64,000 nt of DNA, taken from NCBI GenBank assembly GCA_030731745.1, contig JANQTJ010000020.1, positions 38,132 to 102,131 on the forward strand. Reading direction: 5' to 3'. The notes beneath the pieces are model-generated. The model saw nothing but the letters and a program-made list of their open reading frames with translations. It had not been told where the DNA came from and did not search any database. The stretch is from Flaviramulus sp. GTDB taxonomy: Bacteria; Bacteroidota; Bacteroidia; Flavobacteriales; Flavobacteriaceae. The position numbers and the translations under genes were made by a program. Below, piece after piece: positions 18,144 to 27,480 of this stretch (its first letter is position 1; each line of letters starts with the position of its first letter).

Positions 18144-19745
18144 ATGAACAAGACCCTTTCAAATTTTATTTTAGCCTTTATTATTGGCTCTTTTTTTATA
18201 AACTGCGCAAACACAGGATCACCAGATGGAGGCCCTAAGGACGACATACCTCCAAGTATTATCAAGTCTCAACCCGAAAATTTTAATACAAATTTTGCTG
18301 GCAATGAAATCATAATTTATTTTGATGAATATATAACGATCAAAGATTTAAAAAAGCAGCTAATTATTTCGCCACCCATGAAAACCCAACCAGTGGTCAA
18401 GCCACTTAGTGGTGCAAGTAAATATATTTCTATAAAAATTTTTGATACCCTACAGCCAAACACCACATACGCTTTCAACTTTGGAAATAGCATTACCGAT
18501 AATAACGAAGGAAACCCATATCCATTTTACCGTTATGTATTTTCAACTGGTAACTATATAGATTCACTAACTGTAAAAGGCAATATTGTTGATGCTCTAA
18601 AAAAACAACCAGAAACCTTTGTTAATGTTGTCCTTTATGAGGTAGACTCAACCTTTACAGATTCTATTATTTATAAAGAAACCCCTAAATATGTTACCAA
18701 TACTTTAGATAGTTTAACTACTTTTTCTATTGAAAATATTAAAGCTGGGAAATACATGTTGATTGCATTAAAAGATAAAAATAGCGATAACAAATTTCAA
18801 CAAAAAACAGACCAAATAGGATTTTATAAAAGTTTTATAGAAGTTCCAAATGATTCAGTATATACACTCAGATTATTCTCAGAAGAGATTGATTTTAGTG
18901 CCAGTAGACCTAAATTGCTTTCTGGCGAAAAAATTGCCTTTGGTTATGAAGGAGACTATAAGAATATGGATATAAGAATCCTTTCGGAAACTCCCGAAGA
19001 TTTTGAATATCGTATTACAAAAGATGAGAAAGCTGATACTCTTTATTATTGGTTTAAACCAAGAATGAAAGTTGATTCTCTTGTTTTTAAAGTATCTAAT
19101 TTAAATTTTGATAAAGAATTTACAGTAAAAATTAGTGAACAAAAAAGAGACTCTTTAACTATTAGTAGAACACCATCAGGAACCATTAATTTAGATGAAG
19201 ATTTTAAAATTATAGGCAATACACCATTTACTAATTTTGATGCTTCAAAAATTATTTTAATTGATAAAGATTCCATAAATATTGATTTTACTTCTGAGTT
19301 TGATACTATCACTAATACATTCGCTTTAAGATTTAATAAAACTGAAAATAATGGGTATAAAATGCAAATCCTACCAGAAGCATTTATTGATTTTTTTGAT
19401 TATAAGAACGATTCTTTAAACTTTACTGTAAGCACAAAAAAGAGTTCAGATTTTGGATATGCTAGATTCACTTTAGTAAATGCTAAATACCCTCTTATTA
19501 TTCAATTAACTGATAGTGAAGGAAAAGTGAAAATGGAACAGGCAGTTACAAACTCAGATCCTGTTGATTTTTTAAACTTATTACCTGGAAAATATTTTAT
19601 TAGAGTTATTCATGACACTAATGGGAATGGGAAATTTGATACAGGTAATTATTTGAAAAAAATACAACCAGAGCGTGTTAGTCATTTTCAAGAAATTGAA
19701 GTTAGAGCAGATTGGGGATATCAAGAAACACTTCAATTTAAATAA
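18144..19745 (+). CDS. Ig-like domain lipoprotein
   Basis: 533 residues from the ATG at 18144. Signal peptide with lipobox ending at FFINC (cysteine near 20), followed by a glycine/proline-rich GGPKDD spacer. A Big_5-like Ig domain follows (DIPPSIIKSQPENF to ...YRYVFSTG, roughly 35-130), then a beta-rich region with a DKNSDNKFQ segment and near the C-terminus DTNGNGKFDTG, both like calcium-binding loops. This architecture is standard in Flavobacteriia; the function is unknown but the site is probably the outer membrane. Confidence 0.85.
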   Translation: MNKTLSNFILAFIIGSFFINCANTGSPDGGPKDDIPPSIIKSQPENFNTNFAGNEIIIYFDEYITIKDLKKQLIISPPMKTQPVVKPLSGASKYISIKIFDTLQPNTTYAFNFGNSITDNNEGNPYPFYRYVFSTGNYIDSLTVKGNIVDALKKQPETFVNVVLYEVDSTFTDSIIYKETPKYVTNTLDSLTTFSIENIKAGKYMLIALKDKNSDNKFQQKTDQIGFYKSFIEVPNDSVYTLRLFSEEIDFSASRPKLLSGEKIAFGYEGDYKNMDIRILSETPEDFEYRITKDEKADTLYYWFKPRMKVDSLVFKVSNLNFDKEFTVKISEQKRDSLTISRTPSGTINLDEDFKIIGNTPFTNFDASKIILIDKDSINIDFTSEFDTITNTFALRFNKTENNGYKMQILPEAFIDFFDYKNDSLNFTVSTKKSSDFGYARFTLVNAKYPLIIQLTDSEGKVKMEQAVTNSDPVDFLNLLPGKYFIRVIHDTNGNGKFDTGNYLKKIQPERVSHFQEIEVRADWGYQETLQFK

Positions 19746-20517
19746 TAGTAAAGTTGTCCCTGTCGTCTAAAAACTTAAGTTTATTTCTATACACATCAAC
19801 ATGGCGTTTTTCTAGAGTAACTATTTCAATTTGTTCCTTATTTGGTTTTATAGAAGTTATTTCATTACCTAAAACATCAATCGCTGCAGAGTTACCAGAA
19901 TACTCGTAATTAACACCATCCTTTCCTACCCTGTTTACACCAATACAATAACACATGTTTTCAATAGCGCGGGCTTTTAATAAAGTATCCCAAGCAGAAA
20001 TCCTAGTTTTTGGCCAGTTAGCAACATATAATAAAACATCATAATCAGCTACATTTCTGGCCCAAACAGGAAAACGTAAATCGTAACAAATAAGTGGACA
20101 TATTTTCCAACCTTTATAGTTTATAATCACTTTTTCAGTACCAGCTTTATAAATTTTATCTTCTCCTGCTAATGTAAAAGTATGTCGTTTATCGTAATTT
20201 GAAATATATCCTGACGCTTCGACAAATAATAGCCTGTTAAAATAATGTTCGCCCTCTCTTATAACCAAACTTCCAACAATAGCTGAATTCGTTTTTTTAG
20301 CAATTGCTTTCATCCAATTTACAGAATCGCCATATAGAGTCTCAGCTACCACAGATGCATTCATTGTAAAACCCGATGTAAACATTTCTGGCAGTACAAT
20401 AACATCAACTTTATTTGAAATACTTTCTATTTTTTTAGTAAAATTCTGTATGTTTTGTTCGGGATTTTCCCAAACTAAATCAGATTGAATTAGCGCTATT
20501 TTTAATTCGTCTTGCAT
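19738..20517 (-). CDS. Omega-amidase (nitrilase superfamily)
   Basis: 259 residues. The nitrilase catalytic triad is visible: E44 (VLPEMFTSG), K110 (NYDKRHTF) and C144 (LICYDLRFP). It is closest to YafV/Nit2-type omega-amidases, which hydrolyse alpha-ketoglutaramate and ketosuccinamate produced by glutamine-dependent transaminases. A methionine-type aminotransferase gene lies 1.2 kb away on the same strand, which supports that role. The 3' end overlaps that of the Ig-like lipoprotein by 8 bases. Confidence 0.9.
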   Translation of the reverse strand: MQDELKIALIQSDLVWENPEQNIQNFTKKIESISNKVDVIVLPEMFTSGFTMNASVVAETLYGDSVNWMKAIAKKTNSAIVGSLVIREGEHYFNRLLFVEASGYISNYDKRHTFTLAGEDKIYKAGTEKVIINYKGWKICPLICYDLRFPVWARNVADYDVLLYVANWPKTRISAWDTLLKARAIENMCYCIGVNRVGKDGVNYEYSGNSAAIDVLGNEITSIKPNKEQIEIVTLEKRHVDVYRNKLKFLDDRDNFTII

Positions 20518-20595
20518 GTCTTAAAATTACACATTTTAAATAAGATTTAAAATTAATTGAGTAATTTGAACCGTTAAAAATATCATAAACTTAAT

Positions 20596-21756
20596 ATGCA
20601 AAAAAACAAATTCCTTTTACTTATAATAACTGTTTTACTCTATGTCAATTTAATAGAAGCTCAGATAAAATATTTCCCAGACCGAAATGCAAATTGGGAA
20701 GTCAAATCTGCATCAAGTTTTAGTATTACAGAAAACACCTTAAAAGAGGCTATTGATTTTGCAATTATTAATGAGTATTCAGGTTCGAGAGATTTACGTA
20801 TTGCTATTTTAGAAGGTTTTGCAAGAGAACCTTTTCATCAAATCCTGGGTCCTACAAAAAAACGAGGAGGCCCGTCAGGACTTATTATAAAAGAAGGATA
20901 CATAGTTGCCCAATGGGGTGATACAAAACGTGTCGACATGACCTTTAGTGTTACTAAAAGCTTCTTATCTACCATGGCTGGCTTAGCTGTAGATAAAGGA
21001 TTGATTAAAAATGAAACAGATAAAGCCAAAGATTATATTTGGGATGGTACTTTTGATGGTTCTCATAATTCTAAAATTACATTTCAACATTTACTGCAAC
21101 AAAATTCCGATTGGTCTGGTGAAATTTGGGGAGGAAAAGATTGGGCAGATCGCCCACCAAGTGAAGGCAATTTAGATATTTGGAAATACAGAGAACTTAA
21201 AGAGCCAGGTACTTTTATGGAATATAATGATGTTCGTGTAAATGTACTTGCATATTCATTACTTCAAATATGGAGAAAACCGCTACCGCAAGTTCTTAAA
21301 GATGAAGTTATGGATAAAATAGGAGCCTCAACAACTTGGAGATGGTTTGGTTACGAAAACGCATGGACAACCATAGATGGTATACAAATGAAATCTGTAA
21401 CTGGAGGAGGGCATTCTGGTGGTGGTCTATTTATTTCAACTGAAGATATGGCTCGTTTTGGCTTGTTATTTTTGAATGATGGCAAATGGAAAAATGAACA
21501 AATTATAAGTGAAAATTGGATTAATCATGCAACAAACCCATCAATCCCTAATGTAAATTATGGCTATATGTGGTGGTTAAACAAAAAAGGACCACGCCAT
21601 TGGGAAAACGTATCTGAAGATATTTATTATGCTGCAGGATTTGGAGGTAACTTTATTTTAATTGATAAAAAACATCATATTGTAGCTGTAATAAGATGGT
21701 TAGAACCCTCTAAAATAGGCGAATTTATGCAAAAACTTACAAAAGCTTTAGACTAA
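20596..21756 (+). CDS. Exported serine hydrolase, class C beta-lactamase fold
   Basis: 386 residues. Signal peptide 1-22 (ending LIEAQ). The SxxK nucleophile pair is S118/K121 in TFSVTKSF; the YxN-type motif is EYNDVRVN; the third motif is in GGGHSGGGLF. This matches the beta-lactamase/esterase (transpeptidase-like) family acting in the periplasm. True beta-lactam hydrolysis is not implied; many members are esterases or amidases. It is followed by the opposing aminotransferase with a four-base overlap. Confidence 0.88.
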   Translation: MQKNKFLLLIITVLLYVNLIEAQIKYFPDRNANWEVKSASSFSITENTLKEAIDFAIINEYSGSRDLRIAILEGFAREPFHQILGPTKKRGGPSGLIIKEGYIVAQWGDTKRVDMTFSVTKSFLSTMAGLAVDKGLIKNETDKAKDYIWDGTFDGSHNSKITFQHLLQQNSDWSGEIWGGKDWADRPPSEGNLDIWKYRELKEPGTFMEYNDVRVNVLAYSLLQIWRKPLPQVLKDEVMDKIGASTTWRWFGYENAWTTIDGIQMKSVTGGGHSGGGLFISTEDMARFGLLFLNDGKWKNEQIISENWINHATNPSIPNVNYGYMWWLNKKGPRHWENVSEDIYYAAGFGGNFILIDKKHHIVAVIRWLEPSKIGEFMQKLTKALD

Positions 21757-22895
21757 ATTTTATTTAAAATATCAGCAGCTTTTTTTAAAGTGTTATCTGT
21801 TTTTGCGAAACAAAAACGCAATACTTTGTTATCAAGATTATTTGTGTTAAAAACAGATAAAGGTATTGAGGCTATACCAAACTCTATTGTTAATCGTTTT
21901 GCGAAATCTACATCATATTCTTCTGTGATATCTGAATAATCTAACACTTGAAAATAAGTGCCTTTTGAAGGAGTGAATTTAAATCTAGAATCCTTAATTA
22001 AATTTAAAAATAAGTCTCTTTTTCTTTGAAAGAAATCTGGTAAATCCAGATAATGTTTTGGCTCTTGCATATAATCTGCGATACCTTTTTGAGTTGGATG
22101 ATGGATGCAAAACACATTAAACTGGTGTATTTTCATAAACTCTTCCATTAATTCTTTTGGCGCACAACAATATCCAACACGCCAGCCAGTATTATGAAAC
22201 GTTTTACCAAAAGAACCCGTTATAAAACTTCTAGATTTTAAATCTGAGAACATACACGCACTTTGATGTTTTTCACCATCAAAAATCATGTGCTCATAAA
22301 CCTCATCACTCAAAACAATAATGTTAGTGTCTTTTGTTATTTCTTGCAACTTCAACATGTCTTCTTTTAAAAAAATAGTTCCCGATGGATTGTGAGGTGT
22401 ATTAATGATAATCATCTTGGTTCGATTATTTATACATTCCCTCACAGTATTCCAATCTACCGAAAAAATAGGTGCTTTTAATTGTATTGGAATTACAGTA
22501 CCTCCGTTTAAAATAATTGAAGGTTCATAGCTATCATATGCAGGTTTAAAAATAATGATCTCATCATTGGGTTTAATAAATGCATTGATGATTGTAAAAA
22601 TAGCTTGCGTAGCACCCGCAGTTACTGTAATTTCATTTTCGGGATGATAACTTGAGTTATAAAGCAGGTGAATTTTTTTTGCAATGGCTACTCTCAATTC
22701 TAAATTCCCTGCCATGGGCGCATATTGATTATAGCCCGAATTCATAGCTTTTGAAACTAAATCTACTAGCTTTTGATTGCTTTCAAAATCTGGAAATCCT
22801 TGAGACAAATTAATAGCATCGTGTTTTTTAGCCAACCCACTCATAATAGAAAAAATAGTGGTTTCTACATTTGGGAGTTTAGAAATATACTGCAT
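21753..22895 (-). CDS. Methionine-type PLP aminotransferase (YbdL-like)
   Basis: 380 residues, class I/II aminotransferase. Seen: NLSQGFPDF (substrate-binding start), TAGATQAIF, NTPHNPSG, SDEVYEHM and the PLP lysine K231 in SFGKTFHNTGWRVG, with RFCFAK near the end. The closest described relatives are YbdL and glutamine transaminase K, which prefer methionine. Paired with the omega-amidase at 19738-20517 it could run the transaminase/omega-amidase route of methionine salvage. Confidence 0.9.
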   Translation of the reverse strand: MQYISKLPNVETTIFSIMSGLAKKHDAINLSQGFPDFESNQKLVDLVSKAMNSGYNQYAPMAGNLELRVAIAKKIHLLYNSSYHPENEITVTAGATQAIFTIINAFIKPNDEIIIFKPAYDSYEPSIILNGGTVIPIQLKAPIFSVDWNTVRECINNRTKMIIINTPHNPSGTIFLKEDMLKLQEITKDTNIIVLSDEVYEHMIFDGEKHQSACMFSDLKSRSFITGSFGKTFHNTGWRVGYCCAPKELMEEFMKIHQFNVFCIHHPTQKGIADYMQEPKHYLDLPDFFQRKRDLFLNLIKDSRFKFTPSKGTYFQVLDYSDITEEYDVDFAKRLTIEFGIASIPLSVFNTNNLDNKVLRFCFAKTDNTLKKAADILNKI

Positions 22896-22904
22896 ATAAT
22901 GAGG

Positions 22905-23597
22905 TTAAACTATTTGTAACTGTTTTAATAATTCCTGTTTATAAAATCGTCCAATAGGGATTTTATAATCTCTTATATAAATGATATTTCCAGAAATCTT
23001 TTCTACAAATTTACTATTAATTATGAAGGATTTATGGACTTGGATAAATTCATTTTGGGGTAGTTTTACAGTCCAGTTTTTCAACGAATCAATATAAGAA
23101 AACTTTTGTGTTTTTGTAACTACGGTGATGTAATTTCTATCCGATTCAATAAATAAAATAGTATTTAAAATTATTTTATGAAGCGTTTTATCTACGTTTA
23201 AAAAAATAGTTTTTCCGTTTTCTTCTATGTGTTTTTTTTGCAATTCTAATCGATCTTTAGCTTTATTTATCGCTTTTAAAAATCTATCAAACGAGAAAGG
23301 TTTTACTAAAAAATCAACAATAGTGTCCAGCTCAAAACAATTTACAGCGTATTGAGGGTAAGCTGTTGTCATAATAATTGCTGGTGGGTTATTAATGGTT
23401 TTTATAAAATCTAACCCAGACATATCAGGCAAATTTATATCTAAAAAAATAACATCAACTTTTCTGGTAATTAAAAATGAATTAGCCTCAATAGCAGATT
23501 TAAAAGTACCCAGTAATTTCAAATTCGGTAGTTTCTCAATAAAATTCTTTAAAATTTTTTGAGCTGGAATTTCATCTTCTACAATAACACAATTCAT
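22905..23597 (-). CDS. LytTR-type response regulator
   Basis: 230 residues. Receiver domain with acidic residues VEDE (6-9) and phospho-acceptor D53 (FLDINLPDMSG); the C-terminal LytTR DNA-binding domain spans about 130-228 (FIESDRNYITVVT ... VHKSFIINSKFVEKI). It is translationally coupled (four-base overlap) to the sensor kinase encoded upstream. A 21-bp-spaced direct repeat upstream of the pair fits a LytTR site. Confidence 0.93.
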   Translation of the reverse strand: MNCVIVEDEIPAQKILKNFIEKLPNLKLLGTFKSAIEANSFLITRKVDVIFLDINLPDMSGLDFIKTINNPPAIIMTTAYPQYAVNCFELDTIVDFLVKPFSFDRFLKAINKAKDRLELQKKHIEENGKTIFLNVDKTLHKIILNTILFIESDRNYITVVTKTQKFSYIDSLKNWTVKLPQNEFIQVHKSFIINSKFVEKISGNIIYIRDYKIPIGRFYKQELLKQLQIV

Positions 23598-24565
23598 CTC
23601 AAATCTAATTTTAATGTCACTTTAAATCTTGCATCTTTTTCAATAGAAAAAGTGTAGGTATCTTTATAAATAAGTTTCAATCTTTTTTCTAAGTTTTGAA
23701 GCCCAATTTTAAAATCATTGGAACTTACTTTTTCTAAGCTAAAATCATTTTGGCAATTGAAATTTAAATTCCCTTCTTCAACTAAAATATCTATAATGAT
23801 GTTACTATTTAAAGCACTATGCTTAAAAGCATTTTCAATAATTGTAATTAGAAGCAATGGTGCTATTTGATACTGAAATGAATCAATAGATTTTGTATAC
23901 TGAATTTGTTTTACGCCTTCTGTTCTAATTTTTTGAAATTTGATATAATTATCTATAAACTGAATTTCTTTTTCTAAAGAAATTGTTTCGTCATTACTTT
24001 CGTATAAGACGTGTTTCAAATTATCTGAAAGCATCAAAATGAGTTCAGGTGTTTCTTTAGGTTTTTCTAATGAATACGAATAAATAGTATTCAAATTATT
24101 AAATAGAACATGGGGGTTTATTTGAGATTTTAAAAATTTAAGCTCCATTTCGGCATGTTCCTTTTTAACTTTCACTACCTCTTCCTGTTCATCTATAAAT
24201 CGATACAAAATCCATATAAATGAAAAGAAAATAAGCGGCACCAACGTTTGCCATAAATAATCACTTAAACATTTAGGTAAACTACAGCCGCATTGAGCAA
24301 AAGCATAACAATAAAGCTGTGTTGCAAAAAATGAAATGGCTGCAAAAACAAATACATAAAGTGCATACAACTTCTTTCTAACAAAAAAGGGTAACAAAAA
24401 AAAGTTGTTGATGTAAACAATGACTACTAAAAGCGAAACATATTGTAAAAACGGATTTTCTCTCCAATAATAATCTGAAAATAAAAACAGTGATACAAAT
24501 ACGAACAACATCCAAAAAAGGATATGAACTAATATTTGTGATATATGTTTATTAATTAATGTCAT
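23594..24565 (-). CDS. LytS/YehU-type membrane sensor kinase
   Basis: 323 residues. Four transmembrane helices at about 10-28, 38-58, 65-85 and 105-122, then a coiled coil and the His_kinase domain with the phospho-histidine in SQINPHVLFNNLN, followed by an ATPase domain with IIENAFKHS. There is no large periplasmic domain. Partner of the LytTR regulator with which it forms an operon. Confidence 0.92.
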   Translation of the reverse strand: MTLINKHISQILVHILFWMLFVFVSLFLFSDYYWRENPFLQYVSLLVVIVYINNFFLLPFFVRKKLYALYVFVFAAISFFATQLYCYAFAQCGCSLPKCLSDYLWQTLVPLIFFSFIWILYRFIDEQEEVVKVKKEHAEMELKFLKSQINPHVLFNNLNTIYSYSLEKPKETPELILMLSDNLKHVLYESNDETISLEKEIQFIDNYIKFQKIRTEGVKQIQYTKSIDSFQYQIAPLLLITIIENAFKHSALNSNIIIDILVEEGNLNFNCQNDFSLEKVSSNDFKIGLQNLEKRLKLIYKDTYTFSIEKDARFKVTLKLDLR

Positions 24566-24651
24566 GTTTTAAATGTAGTTAGAAAAGCTAAAATCATCAA
24601 ACAATATGTATAAAAGTAGGTTTTGTATTTTCAAACAACCAAAAAAAAGAC

Positions 24652-24686
24652 GTTTGTAAACTTAAGTATGTTGTTTGTAAACTTAA
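24652..24686. promoter_or_regulatory. 21-bp direct repeat, candidate LytTR binding site
   Basis: GTTTGTAAACTTAA occurs identically at 24652-24665 and 24673-24686, an offset of 21 bp (two helical turns). LytTR regulators classically bind two 9-bp direct repeats at this spacing; GACGTTTGT at the first copy fits the family consensus [TA][AC][CA]GTTN[AG][TG] in 8 of 9 positions. It lies between the LytS/LytTR operon and the divergent thioredoxin/TPR gene, directly before that gene's -33 box. Confidence 0.6.
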
Positions 24687-24718
24687 TTGGTTAAACTTAT
24701 AAAACAGTAATAAGTTTG
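24687..24718 (+). promoter_or_regulatory. Promoter of the thioredoxin/TPR gene
   Basis: TTG at 24687-24689, 21 bases, then TAAGTTTG at 24711-24718: both Bacteroidota housekeeping elements with acceptable spacing. Start of transcription near 24724, 16 bases before the ATG. The direct repeat abuts the -33 box, the usual place for an activator. Confidence 0.6.
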
Positions 24719-24739
24719 GTTTCATGAACAATCAAAAAA

Positions 24740-25630
24740 ATGAAACGAACAGTAACAATCGTAATTTTATTTCTTAGCATACAATTTTCATTGGCACAAA
24801 CTTTAAATCATCTTAAAAAAGATGAAAAAGGCAACGAAATATTACTTGGAGAAATAAACAAAAACGGCTTAACCAATAACTCATTTAACGAATGGTTTTC
24901 TGAAAATTATAACGAATATTCAATTAATAAAAGTATCGTTAAACAATTAAAAGATTCCTTAAACACATATGATATTAACGTGTTTTTAGGAACTTGGTGT
25001 GGAGATAGCAAACGTGAAATCCCAGTATTTTATAAAATTTTAGAAGCTGCAAAATTTCCAGAAAACAAACTACAAGTTATAGCTGTTGATAAAACCGAAG
25101 AAGCTTACAAACAAAGTCCTAATCACGAAGAAAAGGGTCTAAATATTCATCGAGTACCTACTTTTATTTTTTATAAAAACGGTTTGGAGGTTAACAGAAT
25201 TGTAGAATCTCCGCAAGAAACTTTGGAGCGCGACATATTAAAAATTGTTACTAATAATAAGTATACTTCAAAATACATGGCAGCCAATTACATGCACTAT
25301 TTATTAAACACTAAATATATTGACAGCCTAAAATTAGATGAGTCGATTTTAGTTTCAAGACTTGCTGAATTTGTACAAGGAAGCAGAGAATTAAATACGT
25401 TTGGATATTCACTTTTACGTTCTAATCAAATTGAAAAAGCGCTTTACATTTTTGACTTGAATACTAAAATATTCCCATACAAATACAATGTATATGATAG
25501 TTTGGGTGAAGCCTATTTTGTTGCTAAAAATTTTAAAGATGCTTTAAAAAACTACTTCAAAGTTTTGAGTTTAAATCCTGATGATAAAAATGCCATTGAA
25601 ATGATTGAGAAAATAAAAACAGTTATGTAA
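24740..25630 (+). CDS. Exported thioredoxin-like protein with TPR tail
   Basis: 296 residues. Signal peptide 1-19 (ending SLAQ). The thioredoxin-like domain spans about 65-175, with LGTWCGDSKREIP at the active site and cis-proline region HRVPTFIFYKNG. The site is CxxS rather than CxxC, so disulfide reduction by the usual dithiol mechanism is not expected; binding, isomerase-like or thiol-trapping roles are possible. The C-terminus (about 220-290) forms at least one TPR (YNVYDSLGEAYFVAKNF). Possibly controlled by the divergent LytTR system. Confidence 0.85.
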   Translation: MKRTVTIVILFLSIQFSLAQTLNHLKKDEKGNEILLGEINKNGLTNNSFNEWFSENYNEYSINKSIVKQLKDSLNTYDINVFLGTWCGDSKREIPVFYKILEAAKFPENKLQVIAVDKTEEAYKQSPNHEEKGLNIHRVPTFIFYKNGLEVNRIVESPQETLERDILKIVTNNKYTSKYMAANYMHYLLNTKYIDSLKLDESILVSRLAEFVQGSRELNTFGYSLLRSNQIEKALYIFDLNTKIFPYKYNVYDSLGEAYFVAKNFKDALKNYFKVLSLNPDDKNAIEMIEKIKTVM

Positions 25631-25633
25631 TAA

Positions 25634-27406
25634 CTAAACAATATTCATTTTTTTCAATAAAAATGACGCATTCATGTTTTTACAAATACCTTGTTTTAAA
25701 GTATAATCAAAATGAAGCTCATCGTTTAATATTTCTGCATCAAAATAATAATTTTTAACATCACTTAATTCATTTTCAATCTCACATAAACTCAAATCGT
25801 GTGTAGCTATAATACCAGTAGCATTTGAGGCTACTAATTTTTCAACAAATTTTCTAGAACCAATAGCTTTATCAGTGCTATTGGTTCCTTTTAAAATTTC
25901 ATCTAGAATAATAAAATAAGGCTCTTTTTTAATCGCATCAACAATGTATTTTAATCGCGTTAATTCAGAAAAGAAATACGAACTATCATCTGTTAAAGAA
26001 TCAGAAGTTCGCATACTTGTAATCAACTTTACTGGTGCATATTTACTGGATTTAGCACAAACTGGCAACCCAGTATTTGCCATCACAATATGAAGTGAAA
26101 CCGTGCGTAAAAAAGTACTTTTTCCCGCCATATTTGCACCTGTAACAATAAAAAATTGTTCTTTTTGAATGACTAAATCACTAGTAACTCGTTTTTCTTT
26201 TTTTAATAAAGGATGCCCTAATTCTTCGGCTTTTATAACTAATCCTTTTAAATCAATTTCAGGAAACACAAAATCTGGATGATTATAAGCGTAATTACCA
26301 AGTGAATTATAGGCATCAAAAAAAGAAACCACTTCAAACCAATCGGCAACTTTATTAGCATGCAGTTGTATCCATTGTTCAATTTCAAAACTGTTTTTGA
26401 TGTCTGATAAAAAATAGCCATTGCCAAAAATAGCACCAATCAAATTATTACGATTATCTAAAGCGTCTAATGATTTTGAAAACGCTTTAAAAATTGCCGA
26501 AGCTTTTTTGTCAATAGATTGAATTTGCAACTGCTTTTCTTTTAATAATTCTGAAGAAAATGATTCTTTTTCAATCAAATTCAAGAGCAAAGCATATTGT
26601 CTAAACGTGCCTCTAACTTTATCAGTATTCGATGCTAGGATGTTTATTTTTTTCAGATAACTTCCTGTAATTATTAAACCAATTAGCAACCAGTATCCAA
26701 TAATTCCGGGATTTGTGATAAATTTTAAAACAATCAGCATAAGAAGAATGATGGAAATTATAGTAAAAACTAAAGGCAACAAACGCATGTATTTTGGCAA
26801 AAATGTTTTGTGGTTTTTTAACCAACTTATAATTTTTGGGGCAGGCGTTTCAACTTCAACTAAACTAGCAGTTGCAGAAAATTGCTGACGCCAATTTATT
26901 TTATCACTTAGCTCTTTTATAGCTTCTTGTCTTGAAACAATATCATTAATATTATTAGCTTTTAAAACCCTTGCTAACTCTTGAGCTCCTTCTTTTATTG
27001 AAGTCCTGTTTATAAATTGAAAGAATGAGCCTCTTCCAAACAAATCGATATCTAAACTATAAAAGTGATTTCCATCCTGAAATTGAAGTCCCTCATTTCT
27101 GTTATAAAAATGACCTGAAGCTATTTCGATTTCATCTTCATTAATTTGAACAAGTGCTTTGTTTAAGGCTTTTTGAGTTTTTAAATCGGTGTATTTTGAA
27201 AGTAAAAAACCAAAAACCACCATCCCTGTTAAAACTATAATAACCGCAAATTGCCACTTATAAAAAGTAATATAAACACCGAAAAATGTTAGTGTAAAAA
27301 CCGCTAATCGATAGATGCTAAAAAGTGTTATCTTATTGGTCAGTTTTTTTACTGATTCTGTATAAATTTCTAAGTATTTTTTATAGTATGTTGAAGGACT
27401 ATTCAT
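25634..27406 (-). CDS. Membrane-anchored MutS-like ATPase
   Basis: 590 residues. Two transmembrane helices at about 29-70 and two more at about 210-250 precede a MutS core/lever region (about 260-400) and a domain V ATPase: Walker A GANMAGKSTFL, a RTSDSL segment, Walker B FIILDEILKGT and the THD signature ATHDLSL. The mismatch-recognition domain I of MutS is absent. This is the Bacteroidota MutS-related family, where N-terminal helices suggest a role at the membrane rather than in mismatch repair; the function is unknown. Confidence 0.88.
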   Translation of the reverse strand: MNSPSTYYKKYLEIYTESVKKLTNKITLFSIYRLAVFTLTFFGVYITFYKWQFAVIIVLTGMVVFGFLLSKYTDLKTQKALNKALVQINEDEIEIASGHFYNRNEGLQFQDGNHFYSLDIDLFGRGSFFQFINRTSIKEGAQELARVLKANNINDIVSRQEAIKELSDKINWRQQFSATASLVEVETPAPKIISWLKNHKTFLPKYMRLLPLVFTIISIILLMLIVLKFITNPGIIGYWLLIGLIITGSYLKKINILASNTDKVRGTFRQYALLLNLIEKESFSSELLKEKQLQIQSIDKKASAIFKAFSKSLDALDNRNNLIGAIFGNGYFLSDIKNSFEIEQWIQLHANKVADWFEVVSFFDAYNSLGNYAYNHPDFVFPEIDLKGLVIKAEELGHPLLKKEKRVTSDLVIQKEQFFIVTGANMAGKSTFLRTVSLHIVMANTGLPVCAKSSKYAPVKLITSMRTSDSLTDDSSYFFSELTRLKYIVDAIKKEPYFIILDEILKGTNSTDKAIGSRKFVEKLVASNATGIIATHDLSLCEIENELSDVKNYYFDAEILNDELHFDYTLKQGICKNMNASFLLKKMNIV

Positions 27407-27433
27407 TTGTTTTAATTCTGATATAAAGAAACA

Positions 27434-27462
27434 AAAAAGCCCTGAAAAATTCAGAGCTTTTT
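27434..27462 (-). terminator. Terminator of the zinc peptidase gene
   Basis: Twelve-base arms with one mismatch (AAAAAGCCCTGA / TCAGAGCTTTTT) and a short loop; the minus strand continues into a T tract. Confidence 0.75.
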
Positions 27463-27480
27463 ATAATATTTAAATTTGTT

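Noticed and set aside
20596..21756. Antibiotic-resistance beta-lactamase
   Set aside because: Only the general SxxK/YxN/HxG fold motifs are present; overall it resembles exported esterase-like hydrolases.
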